From the NCBI GenBank assembly GCA_036971615.1, contig JAYKKR010000002.1, positions 2,046,001-2,110,000 on the forward strand: DNA of 64,000 nt. The letters run 5' to 3'. Below the pieces are notes generated by a model. That model did no database searches and was not told where the DNA came from. It saw only the letters and a program-made list of their open reading frames with translations. Source of the DNA: Amyloporia xantha (lineage: Eukaryota; Basidiomycota; Agaricomycetes; Polyporales; Adustoporiaceae). Within the stretch, counting starts at the first letter, position 1; every line of letters begins with the position of its first letter. The translations under genes were made by a program, and so were the position numbers. Below, in pieces: positions 28,747 through 40,577 of this stretch.

Positions 28747-31700
28747 CTATCTCTGCTTGTATTTGGCCTCGTTCTCGTGGCGTACGTTGGGGTCCAATGA
28801 GTTATGCAATCCCAACAGAGTCTTGCTGACGGCTTCGCTTGCCCCAATCATAGGTTTCAGCACCGCGATTGGTACCGCACGAACAACGGCCCGGACAGGA
28901 CCCTTTACCCCTATCAGTAACCAGCTATTGAGAACAGAAAACGTACTCACCTCATTCCCTGATCGTTCATAGACCTCCATCGGCACGGCAAGGATAGTTT
29001 GTGCAGCAGAGTTGAAATTCTTCTTCAAGCTCTTGTACGCCGACTGCATGCCCTCCTGTACATTTACGGGCTGCTCCGCATACCTGCTGAACAGATCGTT
29101 CATATCATCGTCGCTCTCCACTTCTCCCGTCTCCATGGACGGAGATGATTGTACCGCCTCTGCCGTGACCGAATCCTTGAATTGGCCACCGATGACGTTC
29201 TCCGCCTGCTCGAGAATGACTTGTGTTCCGGTCGCTAGCTTGGCCCCCAACTTGATGGCTTCGACAGCGGTGGACTTCACGAATGCTGTCGTCCCCTTCT
29301 GCAGGCCTCGGACCACTCTGCCGTCCTTCTTGTACTGTGCAATGGGTAGCAACACAAGATCCGCCACCCCGGAACCGACGTTAACGACCGAGCGAATGGG
29401 AGATACTCCTGAGATCACGTCCACCAGTTGTGTGGCCTTCACGTCTGGAGTCCATAGATCGTTGAGGAGGTCAAACAATCTTGGCCATCCGGTAATCTAA
29501 GCAAACGTTGGTCGACATAATTTGACTTTGATGGTAAGAAGACTTACCCCAGTCAGTGTAATATGACGAAGTGTCATCTCAGCACCGTCGAAATGGAAGA
29601 AGTTCATCAGTTCGATTGTCCTGCCGTCGCGTAACGCTCTGTAGTCGACCCGTCGAGGTTTGTAGTCCAATTTGATATCTACTGGGAAGATCTCTGCTTG
29701 TTCTAGGAGTGCAAATGGGTTAGCACCGTCAACATATCATCGTCGGATGCAACCTACGGAAATAGATCTCATCCGAAGGGTCAGCGCTCGGTGCAGGTAC
29801 GCTCTCAGGATCCTTGAAGCTGAAGAACTTCTTCAGGAAGTCCAGTGCGTCCTGATCAACGTGCAATCTAAGTGGCAAGATTTTTGCCTAGTGTGCGACA
29901 TGATTTAGTAAACATGTATCCGCGTATGTCGTTGGACTCACGCGCAGCCTAGCCTCTTCCGATGGATGATCTGGAACTGGGTGCACACTGCGAAGTTCCA
30001 CTCGTGCCATGTTTGAATCTGTCTCACGAACATTGCCACGGGAATCTTCACGAAGGGCTGTCAAGAATTTTCTCCATGTCGAGGTTCTAATATGGTCAAG
30101 AATCTCCACGTCTCGTACTGTGACCAGCGTCCTGGCGACAAGGTCTGCCTCAGGGTTATAGCGGTCTATTTCAGCGTCCAACCCCAATAACCGGAACTCG
30201 ATGCTTGGACCTCTTGAACGCCTCATTCGCTTGCGTCGAGATCGAGGTGGCATACTAGACTTGCCGGGAGAATTCGTAAATTGTAATTGTGGCTTGAGCG
30301 ATTGCCAAGAACTCTGACTAGCGGATTCAAGTTCTTCGTTGAGCTCTTCATCGATGGCTGCTATCAGAGCTCCTGGCTCCAATTCATCGACATTATGTTC
30401 CAGCCCAATATAGACGGAGTTGAAGAGGAGAGTGTTCGTTTCTTCAACACTAGGGTCCGGTGTTTGTCCGCTTGCGACGAGTTGTCTGATCTTTGCGAGT
30501 CTTCTCCTCATCTCCTTCTGCTCCTCTTCAATGATCCTCCTAGTTCGTACCCAATCGTACCCGTCATACAGGAAAAGTACAACGTCTAGATTGTGAATTC
30601 GGACTCGGAGGGTCGTATCACCATAGCTGAGACATGTGAGCCCCTCATAATCCGGTCGATCTTCGAAAAACACTGACCTTGAACTACCATCAGAATCGGG
30701 AGTCATAGTGTTGAAGTGGTTCTGGATGATTTGCAATCCCTCTGGCCGCAACATCTTGATAGTTTCGCCACCAAATGTGGTGATAGATTCCAGCTCTTCA
30801 GAACTGCGAGCAGCAGCAGTTGGGTTGTCAAAACCAAATTCATCGAACTCATCATCGTCCAATTCCCGTAGGCCTCCAGCGGCACCAAAGGATTCATCGA
30901 GATAGTCCAGGTTACTTGGTAAGTCGTCCTGGATCATATCCGGTGCTGCTCCAACTTCTGGAAGCTGTCGGAAGGCTTGCTCGTCGAGAGAGGCTTGATC
31001 CAAAATTAGTGGGCACGGCAATATGACCTATCAGAGGGCTTACCCAAAAGTCCTCGCGGAGTATCGGACACTTCAGAAAGTCTGGTAGGCTCACTCCTCT
31101 TTTTAGGAGAGAATGAACTGGCAGCGTTCGACCTATTAGCCCTCGTGATCATCGTCAATTCAACACAACTTACATGGGTTCGGACGGAGACTGAAACACA
31201 GTGGTTAGATCGCTGATGAATGCCGTCAACGCAGTCATTGTATCGGCACAAAGATGCAGTTGCAGTTGTCCGTGGTCTACGTTGACCTTAGAACAGCGTG
31301 TTCTGCGTCAACAAAGTATCACGATTACATCAAACAGGAAGACGCACGCGAGTGTCTCCTGGTGGAGAATTATCATCACGCAGAAACCTAAGGTCAAGAT
31401 TTGCAAGATTTGCGAGCAGGGCATAGCCTGCTCCCTGCCGTTGTCCATCAGCTTCGCATAGTCTTATTCGACCATCGGACCGACCTTCCAAAATGCAACG
31501 CCAGGTGGAGACACCTCTGATCGAGCTTTCTTACTGAAGTCCGATTGCTCCGAGGCCATAGATAAATCATCAATAAGGAACAGTGCAAGAGCAGGAACCT
31601 CCAAGTGGAAGGACGTCTCGGCGGAGTTGCCTACAATGACAGTGTGGAAACCCAGCTCTTCCACGTATATGACCACAGCACCGGGATAGCTAGGAGCCAG

Positions 31701-34700
31701 GGCGCGGATGGCACTATCGACGACGGTGACTGAAATACGGGTTCGCTCGCTGGGTACGACTGATTCGAAGGCCTGTCAAAGCGATGAATTAGCCACAACC
31801 ATAGCGCAATCCTGTGTTTACTGCGTACTCCAGGCGGTGCCTTCACAAATCTGCCCAAATCTGCTATCCAGTCAAAGTCCGGATGAACGTTGTAAGTCAC
31901 TCCGCATAGTGTTACTTTGATGCGTGATTCTTTCGAAGTTGTCTCCGGTAGGGTCAATGAAGTGAAGCGAATCTTTAGAGAGGTCCGAGGCGTTGAAGCC
32001 TAGAAGCGCACCACTTGCTGAGTAACACATGATTGATGCGTCAAATATCGACTCACCAAATTGAATGACGACGATGGAGTTAAGATGAGAGTAGTTGCTC
32101 CCGACTTTGCGGTCTCCTTCACAGTTACATCCATGATACCTAAGGTGAGCACAGTCTCGTCCTAGGCAGACAGTTCGAAAATCAATAGCAATCGAGTAAG
32201 ACGATGCATAAAGCGCACCCTTCCTTCCGGTTTTAACTCTACCAGCATGTCAATGTCAGAAGCGAAGACATCGAAGTGCCGGATTGTCTTTGGGCCCTCA
32301 GTTTGTCGAGGAAGGAAAAGTCTGATCACAACTAACAAGAATATCACATAAGGTGCAGAGACATAGATGCGGCAACATACCTCGGGATACAGTTACTTTC
32401 ACGGCAGTCTCATTATTGGAGGCCAACTGGGTACCACCAGAAACACTACCACCACCACTCTCAGTTCCACTTACTTGGCTACCCGTTCTCTGAGCGAAGT
32501 ATCGACTGCCAATAAGGCTAGGATCCGCACTGGCCGCCTTCTCTGTATCAGATTCCCACCACCGCAGAGTCGCTGAGGGCCACTCCCATCAATTGCGTGA
32601 CATCGTCGGCCCAAAGCTGGAGACCGTCGAGAATAGGCTTCGATAATTCAACATGGACAGAAGGTATATCCAATGTAATGGCCAGGGCAGAGACGGGAGG
32701 AGAATGCGCCAGTGAAGGAGAGGGTGATCGTATCACGGCCAGCTGTGGACGTAAGGACAGCTCCGGATCCTGAAAATGGGAGGATGTTCCAGCTCCAAAT
32801 TGGACGCCTTCTCTCTTAGTCTCATCTGTTGCGCAAGGCCCTAGGGAGAGTATGGAAGACGCCTTCGCATCCGCGACTGGAGCATAAGCGACAATGATGC
32901 GCCCCCAGTCCGCAGACAACAGAGTGTTGTCGGTGCTTCGTGCTGGACGCTGGGTAGGATACGCCCCGGCCAAGTATGTGTCCTCTGCCATGGCAAATCT
33001 GGTGGAAGATCGTCCAATCTGATCGACGGTCCCACCGGGCAACAACTTAAGGTCGTGCACGTCGAAAATAAAAGCCCCCGACCGTGGCGAATGTCGGGAT
33101 GGAGGTGGACTTCGTATCTGAACGCGGAACATTGGGAAATTGACCTTGACAACGGGATTCCTAGCCTTCTTGACTCGCTTCTGACCCTATCAAATCAGGA
33201 TCAGCTGTTGCATCCCTGTCATGAAGAGAGGAGCGAAAAGCGAACATATACTACTTACTTTACGCCATGACTGAACTCGTGAAGTGGCTTCGCCTACTCT
33301 CTTCTCTGGTGTCCTTTGCGAGTAATCAAAGCCCAGATCCAAATCTTCCAATACCAGCCGTTCCAGTCGGCGTCTCTCTCGTTCGCGCTCCCTCTCCACG
33401 TCCTTGGGATCGGAGGCTGTTTGACGAGGTGTGCCTGGACAAGTGTCCGATTCCTGGTCTTCGAAGTCTGAATCAGGTTCTTCATTGAACTCGTCGCGTG
33501 GTGGATCAGTTGCGGCCGGTGAATTCGGATCTTTCGTCGAAGTCGTAATTTCCTCCAGGAATACCAGTGCCTGGCTTCGTTCATGCCGATTATTTGGGAC
33601 AAGAGCAAGCTCAAGATCTATAAAGACATGCAACGGCTGGAAGCTGACTTCTACCTCAACGCTGTCGTCCGCATTTCTTGATCGATCGGTCTCATTGGAT
33701 GAAATCCAAGTCAGCTTTGCGGTCATCGCTGGTCCATGCGAACGCTGCATTGGCTCTCCAGATCGACCTGGAGAGTTGGAGGGTATTATAGGAGATCTCC
33801 TTGGGTAGGCCGCGAGTGCTGATCGAACAGATGTAGGGCTAGAGGGTATGGGAAGCTCTCCACCCTTCCGCCGAGGACTGTGTGGAGGAGCCATAGACGG
33901 GGGAGACTGACTGCTAGCTTGATGGTGATAGGTATGCGAAGGCGGGTGTTGAGGTGCCTTAGTGCGCCAGAGGGAGAGCTTCGCAGTAGTGCTTTGGAGA
34001 GCAGGTGCTGTCCAATCAACCACTTCGAAAATGGGAAGCGTGGGGTGATGCGCATCCATCAAATTGTCCGCAGGATGTGTATGCGACTGGGAGTACTGTG
34101 AGGATAAGTAGGGGTCGGCAATCAGTAATGGAGATGCATTCAGCTTCACTGCGGATGAGGATCCACGAGAGCCAGACTCCGGTATGGCGACAAACGCGAA
34201 GGCGGACAATTCTGAGAGCGTGACAGTCACCGACGTATTGACTGCAGGAGTGCTGGACGTATGAGACATTCTCCTCTGTCCGCTTGGTCGCGTAGTAGTG
34301 GCTTTCGTTCCTGCAGACATCGAACAAGACGCAGAGATGTCATCCAGATGCAGCCTGACAAAACCGTGCGCTAACTTGGGTGGGACCAGCGGATGCACGA
34401 AAAACTCTGCGAATTTTGCTTCATCGCCGGGGTAAGCTTGGTTCGGCGCAGGCAGTAAAAGAAGGACGATTCCTCGCACTCGACAACTCGCTTCGAGAGC
34501 ATTGAACAAGACTGGCCCGGGTCCTTCGGACTCGCGGTTGCTCTGCTTCCGACTCGAGGTAGAGGCTGGAGAATGCTTGCTCCACAGATCTGCAACATCG
34601 ATGATGCTCCGAACATGTCTCGCACGCATGGCACACGCAATGTGTCCAAAACTCATTGCGATCCTCAGTTTGTCGTCAGCGGCACGTGCGCCGCCTCCTC

Positions 34701-36139
34701 TATCGTCGCCCTTCGATCGGCGCTGTGAGTGTGGTATTGCAGAAGTAGACGAAGAAACTCGCTGTGCTGGAGCCGATGGACTGGGAGACGGAGGGGTAGT
34801 GAGATGAACAACTATAGATTCAGACCCCAATGAAAGGATAGTTTCGTCTTCAATTTCACTAGATCGTGTGTCTACACGTGGGAGAGGCTGTGGATCGACA
34901 TTCGCCCGGGACAGACGAGGACTGCGACCGGCAACTCCTCGATCCCCAGGGGATGGTGTGGAGCTGCGTGAGCCTACCTCCTGGTTCGCGTACTCCTCAG
35001 ATACTGAAGGCGCGCCAGATACGGCACTCTGATACATGCTACTCGCCACTGAACTGGTAGGCGACGCTGGCCGAGGGGGAAAGGCAGCGATGGACTGAGA
35101 CATGAGCATCTGGGTATCTTCGTCCATATCAGAGGAATCGGAATACGGCGACGAAGGGCGGCGAAACATGTGGTGTTGCATCTGTATGCGAGAACAACGC
35201 CCCGGGATATGAAGAAGACTCTTGTAAAATGTAAGAAGAGGCAGAAGGCGTCTGCGCCTGCGGACTAGTGGGCAGTAGACAACGCGTCGTCACTGCAACC
35301 CCAGAAATGGAGACAGTTCGCACTTCGCCTTGTTCCTTTCCCACCTGCGTTGTCGCATTGGTCTCAGTCCCATAGCGTATTTCTGGTATGGCGAGCGTGA
35401 AGCTCGCATGCTGTGGATGGACTAGGGTAATCTTGGTGTCAACTGCATCGAACGCAAAACGTGCAAGCAAACGTTCGATTAGGGTAGCGAATAGTGACAC
35501 CCCAGGAGGGTCGATATCATTCTGCACGACTTCCTCATCAGTAATAAATGGATCAAGACCCCCTGGTAAATTGTCTGCCTCTGCTCCAGAAGCGGCCATG
35601 TCGGGATGGAAGGACTCGCGCAGCGCGGCTTCTTCCCTCGGAGATAGCTCGTCGTGCATGAAAGATTCCGCGACTGATGCCACGGACTCGGCAAGATCGA
35701 CAGATGCGGAGGTGTGCATGGTTGACGTCTCAGGTACAAGATAGAAAGTAAGGTGAAGGGACTCAAGAGACAGACCGATGGTTGATGTCAGGGGGTTAGG
35801 CCATGGTACGCGCGCTGTTACTTTCCCGACAGAGCCATCATGAAGCTTCAGTGGAAGACCAGAAAGGAGAGAATCTATGGCCTACAATACGCTCAGCTGT
35901 ACTCGAGTTAATCGCGAGGGAACTGGACGCACTTCATTATTCAGCTCCAGATCTCTGACTTGGACATAACCGGAACCAATCTGAGAATCGACCTGCTGGA
36001 TGTCGAGCTGTCCAGGCTTAAGAAAATGACCAAGAGAGCGTTTCAATGCAAAAGATATGAAACGGCGTTGAATGCCGGATGGCAGAGAGAAGTCAATGGA
36101 AGGGAGAGAAGGCAACCAGGAGCCACTCCACCAAGACAT
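28747..36139 (-). CDS. ATG2: Autophagy lipid-transfer protein Atg2
   Basis: Atg2 is a long rod-like bridge that moves phospholipids from the ER to the growing phagophore. The start at 36139 gives [20 protein letters not shown] and the Chorein_N signature [35 protein letters not shown]. Long, Ser/Pro-rich central exons follow (33.2-35.2 kb). The C-terminal autophagy region shows [40 protein letters not shown] and [18 protein letters not shown]. It ends with KYKQR and TAG at 28747. Roughly fifteen exons are needed and a number of joints in 31-33 kb were not checked base by base. It diverges from the GDSL esterase at 36469. Confidence 0.94.
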
Positions 36140-36468
36140 GATCACCGAGACTTCAGTGTTCCGTGTAGATGGTTGTGAACCCGCACGCAGATATCTTGAA
36201 GATGCAGAAGAGTAAGCCGATGGCTAGACCGGTGAAGCAAACCAAGGCTCATGTAGCGAAAGGATGAACCTGAAGCCTTGCAAAGACATCCACTCGAGAC
36301 CGCTGCGGCCAATGGAGGGAGATCCTGAGAGTCATGTGACTTGCGCGATCGACCTGGGCAATTGATCTGGAAGTGATTGCGACGGCAACGCTTGCAGACT
36401 TCATAGATCCAGGACCGTATTGGTCATTCCGCGTATTCTTTCAGACTGTACAAGACTCACAAATTGCA
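36140..36468. promoter_or_regulatory. Divergent promoter ATG2 / GDSL esterase 1
   Basis: 329 bases between two start codons. No CRE-like block like that at 25.7 and 39.4 kb is present. No other clear element was found. Confidence 0.4.
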
Positions 36469-37548
36469 ATGCCGAACATTTCCATAACCAGACAGTTTTG
36501 GCGAGGTTTTCCCAGTATTGTCAATCTTGTCATCTTGTGAGTGGGCCGTGCCACACTTCCAATCCGGGTAACCAGCGAACTACTCATCTTAATACATGTT
36601 ATTAAAAAGCGGAGATTCCTACTCGGCTGTAAATTATCAACCTGCCAGGTCTCCTCATCCCACAGAAGACCAGCCTCTCGGTGTCGACTTCCCTGGTCTC
36701 ACCTATACCGAACGGGATACGCCCAACTGGGTCGGGCACCTGATTACCAACCACATTGACCATGGACCAGTACTCGTGTATGACTACGCAGTAGGCGGGG
36801 ACAATATTACCGGGGTTCGCCAACAAATATCTAGAGGCTTCCTCCCCAGTGCGGCCAAGAAGCCTGAATGGGCTCGTTGGTCTTCTCCTGACACACTGTT
36901 TAGTGCGCTTTTAAACACCTCTCCTCATATACATATCATTAAATTTTATTTAGTAACCTGGGTTGGTATTAATGATTGTGCGTAAGTAGACGGCTCACCG
37001 CCTCCGTGCCTAATCTAGGCTGAGTCTGACTATTTTCAGAGAAGCAAGCATTGACACTCTGGAGGACGTAGTAAAGGAGCTCTTCAAGGAACAAGAGCGC
37101 CTCTATGAAGCTGGCGCACGAAACTTCCTCCTCATAGATGTACCGCCTATCCACAGATCTCCCGTCGGTAAATCCTTTTTTCTACTCTGAGCCTCTCTTC
37201 TGCTGACAGATGGGGCTCTGCATAGGACGTGCGATCGCAGCCGCAGACGCCGGTGGATTAGGTGGTCTGGTCTATGAAACTTGGAACAATCACCTGCGTC
37301 AAAGTACTGAGCAATTCTCTGTCACACGTCCAGATTGCACAGTGTTACTGTTCTCATCTTGGGACACATTCACGCGCGTGCTGGACCATCCGACCTCCCA
37401 TGGCTACTCCTCAGACGATGTCGCTAAATCAGGTGGTAGAATCTGGGTTGACCACTTACATCCCACAAGTAGAATGCACGATTGGATTGCTAAAGACCTG
37501 GCTACTTTCTTGGCTGCTCAGCCACCATATAGAGTCGGGGCTGAATGA
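36469..37548 (+). CDS. GDSL (SGNH) esterase 1
   Basis: A lipase/acetylesterase-type hydrolase of the SGNH superfamily. Exon 1 (36469-36536) encodes MPNISITRQFWRGFPSIVNL then VIF. A phase-2 intron falls inside the F|GDSY nucleophile block, which continues at 36610 as GDSYSAVNY. Other blocks are PNWVGHLITNH, VYDYAVGG (oxyanion Gly), TWVGINDCA (block III Asn), NFLLIDVPPIHRSP and WVDHLHPTSRMHDW (catalytic Asp and His). All catalytic residues are present. Unlike secreted carbohydrate esterases it shows no signal peptide, so it may be intracellular. It is a paralogue of the copy at 40578 and of the relic at 23450. Five introns; the one near 37170-37225 ends at the CAG before CCGCAGACG. Confidence 0.88.
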
Positions 37549-38026
37549 TAATGGGTAGAAACTGGATTGTGTTCTAACATCACTCACTGGGGTATTATTT
37601 TCGAGAATTATACAATCATATGGATCGCATTTTGATGTCCCTTCAGCACATATAAGCAGAAACGAAGGTCTAGCCACCATGTGTCGCAATCATGTAACAA
37701 CGTCGGTTTGACTGATGTCTAAAAAGATGCCAGCGAACACGGATTCAAGCTGCAACTCACGACCACACCTCAGATTTATTGATCAAAAACACAATGAATC
37801 CTGTTGTTCCAAGATAGCACGATAAAATCGACGTATGATACAGTTATGGCCCGGCCAAAATTAGGCAAGAAATGCGAGGATGAAAAACGAGACAAGATCA
37901 GAATATCAGCCACCAATGATTTTACTAGATGTAGGCGTTGATGACTACGCGACGCAAACAATCAATGATAAAGTCGACCAGCAAGGCGATCGTTTTTGTT
38001 GAGCGTTCCACTTAAGTTGAGCCATC
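37549..38026. other. Convergent 3' region of GDSL esterase 1 and gene B
   Basis: AT-rich sequence between facing stop codons, presumably both 3' UTRs. No gene seen. Confidence 0.5.
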
Positions 38027-38634
38027 TCAGTCGGGCAAGCTCGATTTCGCATCATGCGACTTTTTCTTCAAGCGAATGTCTTGGCAGCGGCGACGAACAG
38101 CCAGCGCAAGATCCTGAGGGGCGATGTACCTGGTCAATGTCCGCGTAGCAGAATGAAGGGAGCGACCAGAGACGCACAATAATGAGAGCTGAGAGGCTAC
38201 GACGTCCTTTCACCACCGTGTCTGTCCCGTGTAAGGCCTCATGGAGATTGACCGCGTCGGCGCTCACATCCGTATGCATGGCTGGCTGTAGCCGAGTAAG
38301 ACTACGAGCAACGAAACCGAGGTCACAGCCCTTCAAAGACTCACCATAGGAAGAGGAGCAGCCAGATCGACAGGTTCGCCCAAGTAGCGATAATCCAACG
38401 TGTCCTTCACAAGCAGGGCTCGCATCAGCACCGTGGAGGATGACGCAAAAAAGAATAGCGAAGGGAATGATGATATACCATGAGATAATCCGGCGACTGA
38501 CGACGGGGAACTCTCGGATATGGATGATACCTGCGACGGTAGGACTCGCGATAGGCGGGGAGGCGGCCGGTATCGTTTAGCATAGTGGAAAGAACAAGGC
38601 CAAAAGATGGATAGGGCGGCTCAGGACGGCGCAT
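38027..38634 (-). CDS. Small conserved protein B, paralogue of A
   Basis: Function unknown. Four exons joined by phase-0 introns encode about 136 residues: exon 1 MRRPEPPYPSFG to YLM with GRLPAYRESYRRRYHPYPR; exon 2 DTLDYRYLGEPVDLAAPLPM; exon 3 PAMHTDVSADAVNLHEALHG to SALII; exon 4 DLALAVRRRCQDIRLKKKSH, ending at TGA 38027. Compared with A, each exon starts and ends at the same place, and the motifs GRLPxY, RYHPYxR, TxDYRY, VNLxxAL and LALAVRR are shared although overall identity is modest. It is basic with no membrane segment. Conservation of frame across two diverged copies argues that both are real protein-coding genes. Confidence 0.7.
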
Positions 38635-38761
38635 TGTTTGAAAAAGCTGTATCGAATATGGCCCTGATTGATTTTGGGGGAAGCACACACCAAACCGACC
38701 GAAGGGCTAGGAGTGCTAGGGAGTGAGGGGTGAAACTCGGTAGGGAGCACGGGCCAGCTCA

Positions 38762-38794
38762 TTTTAAAGGCGAATGATACAGTAGAAGCGGCGT
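38762..38794 (-). promoter_or_regulatory. Core promoter of gene B
   Basis: Read on the minus strand, ACGCCGCTTCT (38794-38784) is followed after 15 bases by TTTAAAA (38768-38762), about 130-160 bases before the start codon at 38634. Motif and spacing match the promoter of gene A. Confidence 0.6.
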
Positions 38795-39385
38795 TCTCGT
38801 AAGGGTCGCGTCGCATCAAGTTGGTCCGCTTCCTATTGGAGCCAACTTACACTTGAACGGCACCATCCCGAGAGCCTAGAATTAATCCCGCGGCCTGCAC
38901 GACAACACCTCACATTTGCTTCCGCGATCGTTGTCCCGTACCGATCTCTCTCCGTAATGACCGCGTAGGTTACTCGACACGCAGAGAAACCAGATTTGAC
39001 AAGAGATGATAGCCTGTACATGGTTTTGAGGGGAAGACACATACGTGAGATACTCTGGCAGCCTTCACGATCATCTCATACCGAACTGGAAGTCTAGCAG
39101 CAGAGATATAAGCACAGCGAGCTCAACAAGCTGATAGAAGGCTTTCGCCGACAATCCGAATGAAATTTGAATCTTTGGAAGTCTATAAGGTTCGGCTGCT
39201 GCAGAGCCAATATGTAGGTACAACTGGTAATGTATAATGCAATACATCGCACGGGATGCGCAACTGAGCCAAAATACATTAACCAGAATCCAACGCTGAC
39301 CATCTTTATCCTTACGGGCAGCCCACTCTTAGCAAAAATATGGTCATGGCTACCGCACGACGCCCGCCCAGTGCCCACTGCATGT

Positions 39386-39419
39386 GTGACGTCGGGTCAC
39401 ACTGCTGTCACGTCACGGG
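39386..39419 (-). promoter_or_regulatory. CRE/ATF-like block, right copy
   Basis: On the minus strand this reads CCCGTGACGTGAC, six spacer bases, then GTGACCCGACGTCAC. The two parts are identical to the left block at 25686-25716, where the spacer is three bases. It lies about 750 bases upstream of gene B and about 1.16 kb upstream of GDSL esterase 2. Confidence 0.7.
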
Positions 39420-40577
39420 TCCTAATAGTCCCAGCGCGTAACAGGTGAGCTTCAGTTGCCTCTGCAGTCGACCATCACAACTTCTGAACTAGTGTGCATA
39501 ATCAAGCAGAATCCAACAATAACACCGTCAAGAGTCTGATTGAATGCAAACATTACAAAGGCCAAGAAGAGGCCTAGATCAAAACAAAACATTCGGCCTG
39601 ATCAAGCGTGCAAAGTCGCAAAGAGGGAAAGAAGCCCTCACACACACCAGAAGGCGCAGTGAAAACAGAGTGAAAACAGTTAACACACCTGTATTACTGT
39701 CTTTCGACAACGATGGTCGTAATCCATTTTCGATTGGAATGCGCTTGTTGCGAATAAAGGGGTGATGAATCTGAAATGACTATTGCCTTGCCAGGGAAAA
39801 TTCGCCGTTGGACAGAACAGTTGTCAAATAACCGGAGAATTCGCTCAGAGAGCACAAGAAATGAAGCATCGCGATAAGTCTTCACATCGAAGACATTTTT
39901 CACTGTCGTCAGATTCAGCCAGACCAAGAGATCTTGAAGATATCGGCAGCCAAGCAGACCCGCAGAAAAGAAGTAATATTGAGCATACCCGATTGAACAG
40001 CTGCTCCAGTCCGCAGAGAGAAACGATAAAGACCCTCGGTGAGTGTGAGTAAAATATAATGGCGATGGTGCGTTGGAAGGCACTGCACAGATCTGTGCAA
40101 AGACTCGGACAAAAAAACAGAGCTCTACAACGCGTCCGCTGAACGAACGGTTGGTGGCAACTGGCAAGGAGTCGTTACCGAGCGACGGCGAGCGTGGTTG
40201 CCTGCGAACTCCGCTCAACCACAAATGGCCACCGGTCACTAGCACCTACGTCTCGGTTCGGCAAGCCCTGGATGTCCTCTCAGTCTCGACAGCCTTTCCC
40301 TCCTGCCGCCTACACTGTGGCAGTTTGACCGCTATTACTTTTTATTTTTGCTCGCTACCGCCACAACTTGGGCTGTTTATTTGTCTCACCCGTCGACGGC
40401 CCTACATTCGGCATTCTTGGGTCGTTGGCGTCACAACCAGACTCGAACTACTCGTGCATCCGTTCGCCAGTGTTTCAAACATCCTGCACGATTAATATCC
40501 TCCGCCGTGTCTGTCACCCCATTGGTATTATTATTACAGCCGCGTCGTCTCCCCGATTGCCTCGTCAACTTTTCTTT

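Larger units (their letters stand above)
38635..40577. other. Divergent intergenic region between gene B and GDSL esterase 2
   Basis: About 1.9 kb with no supported gene, close in size to the corresponding region left of gene A. It holds B's core promoter (38762-38794), the CRE-like block (39386-39419) and a pyrimidine-rich leader before 40578. Confidence 0.5.
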
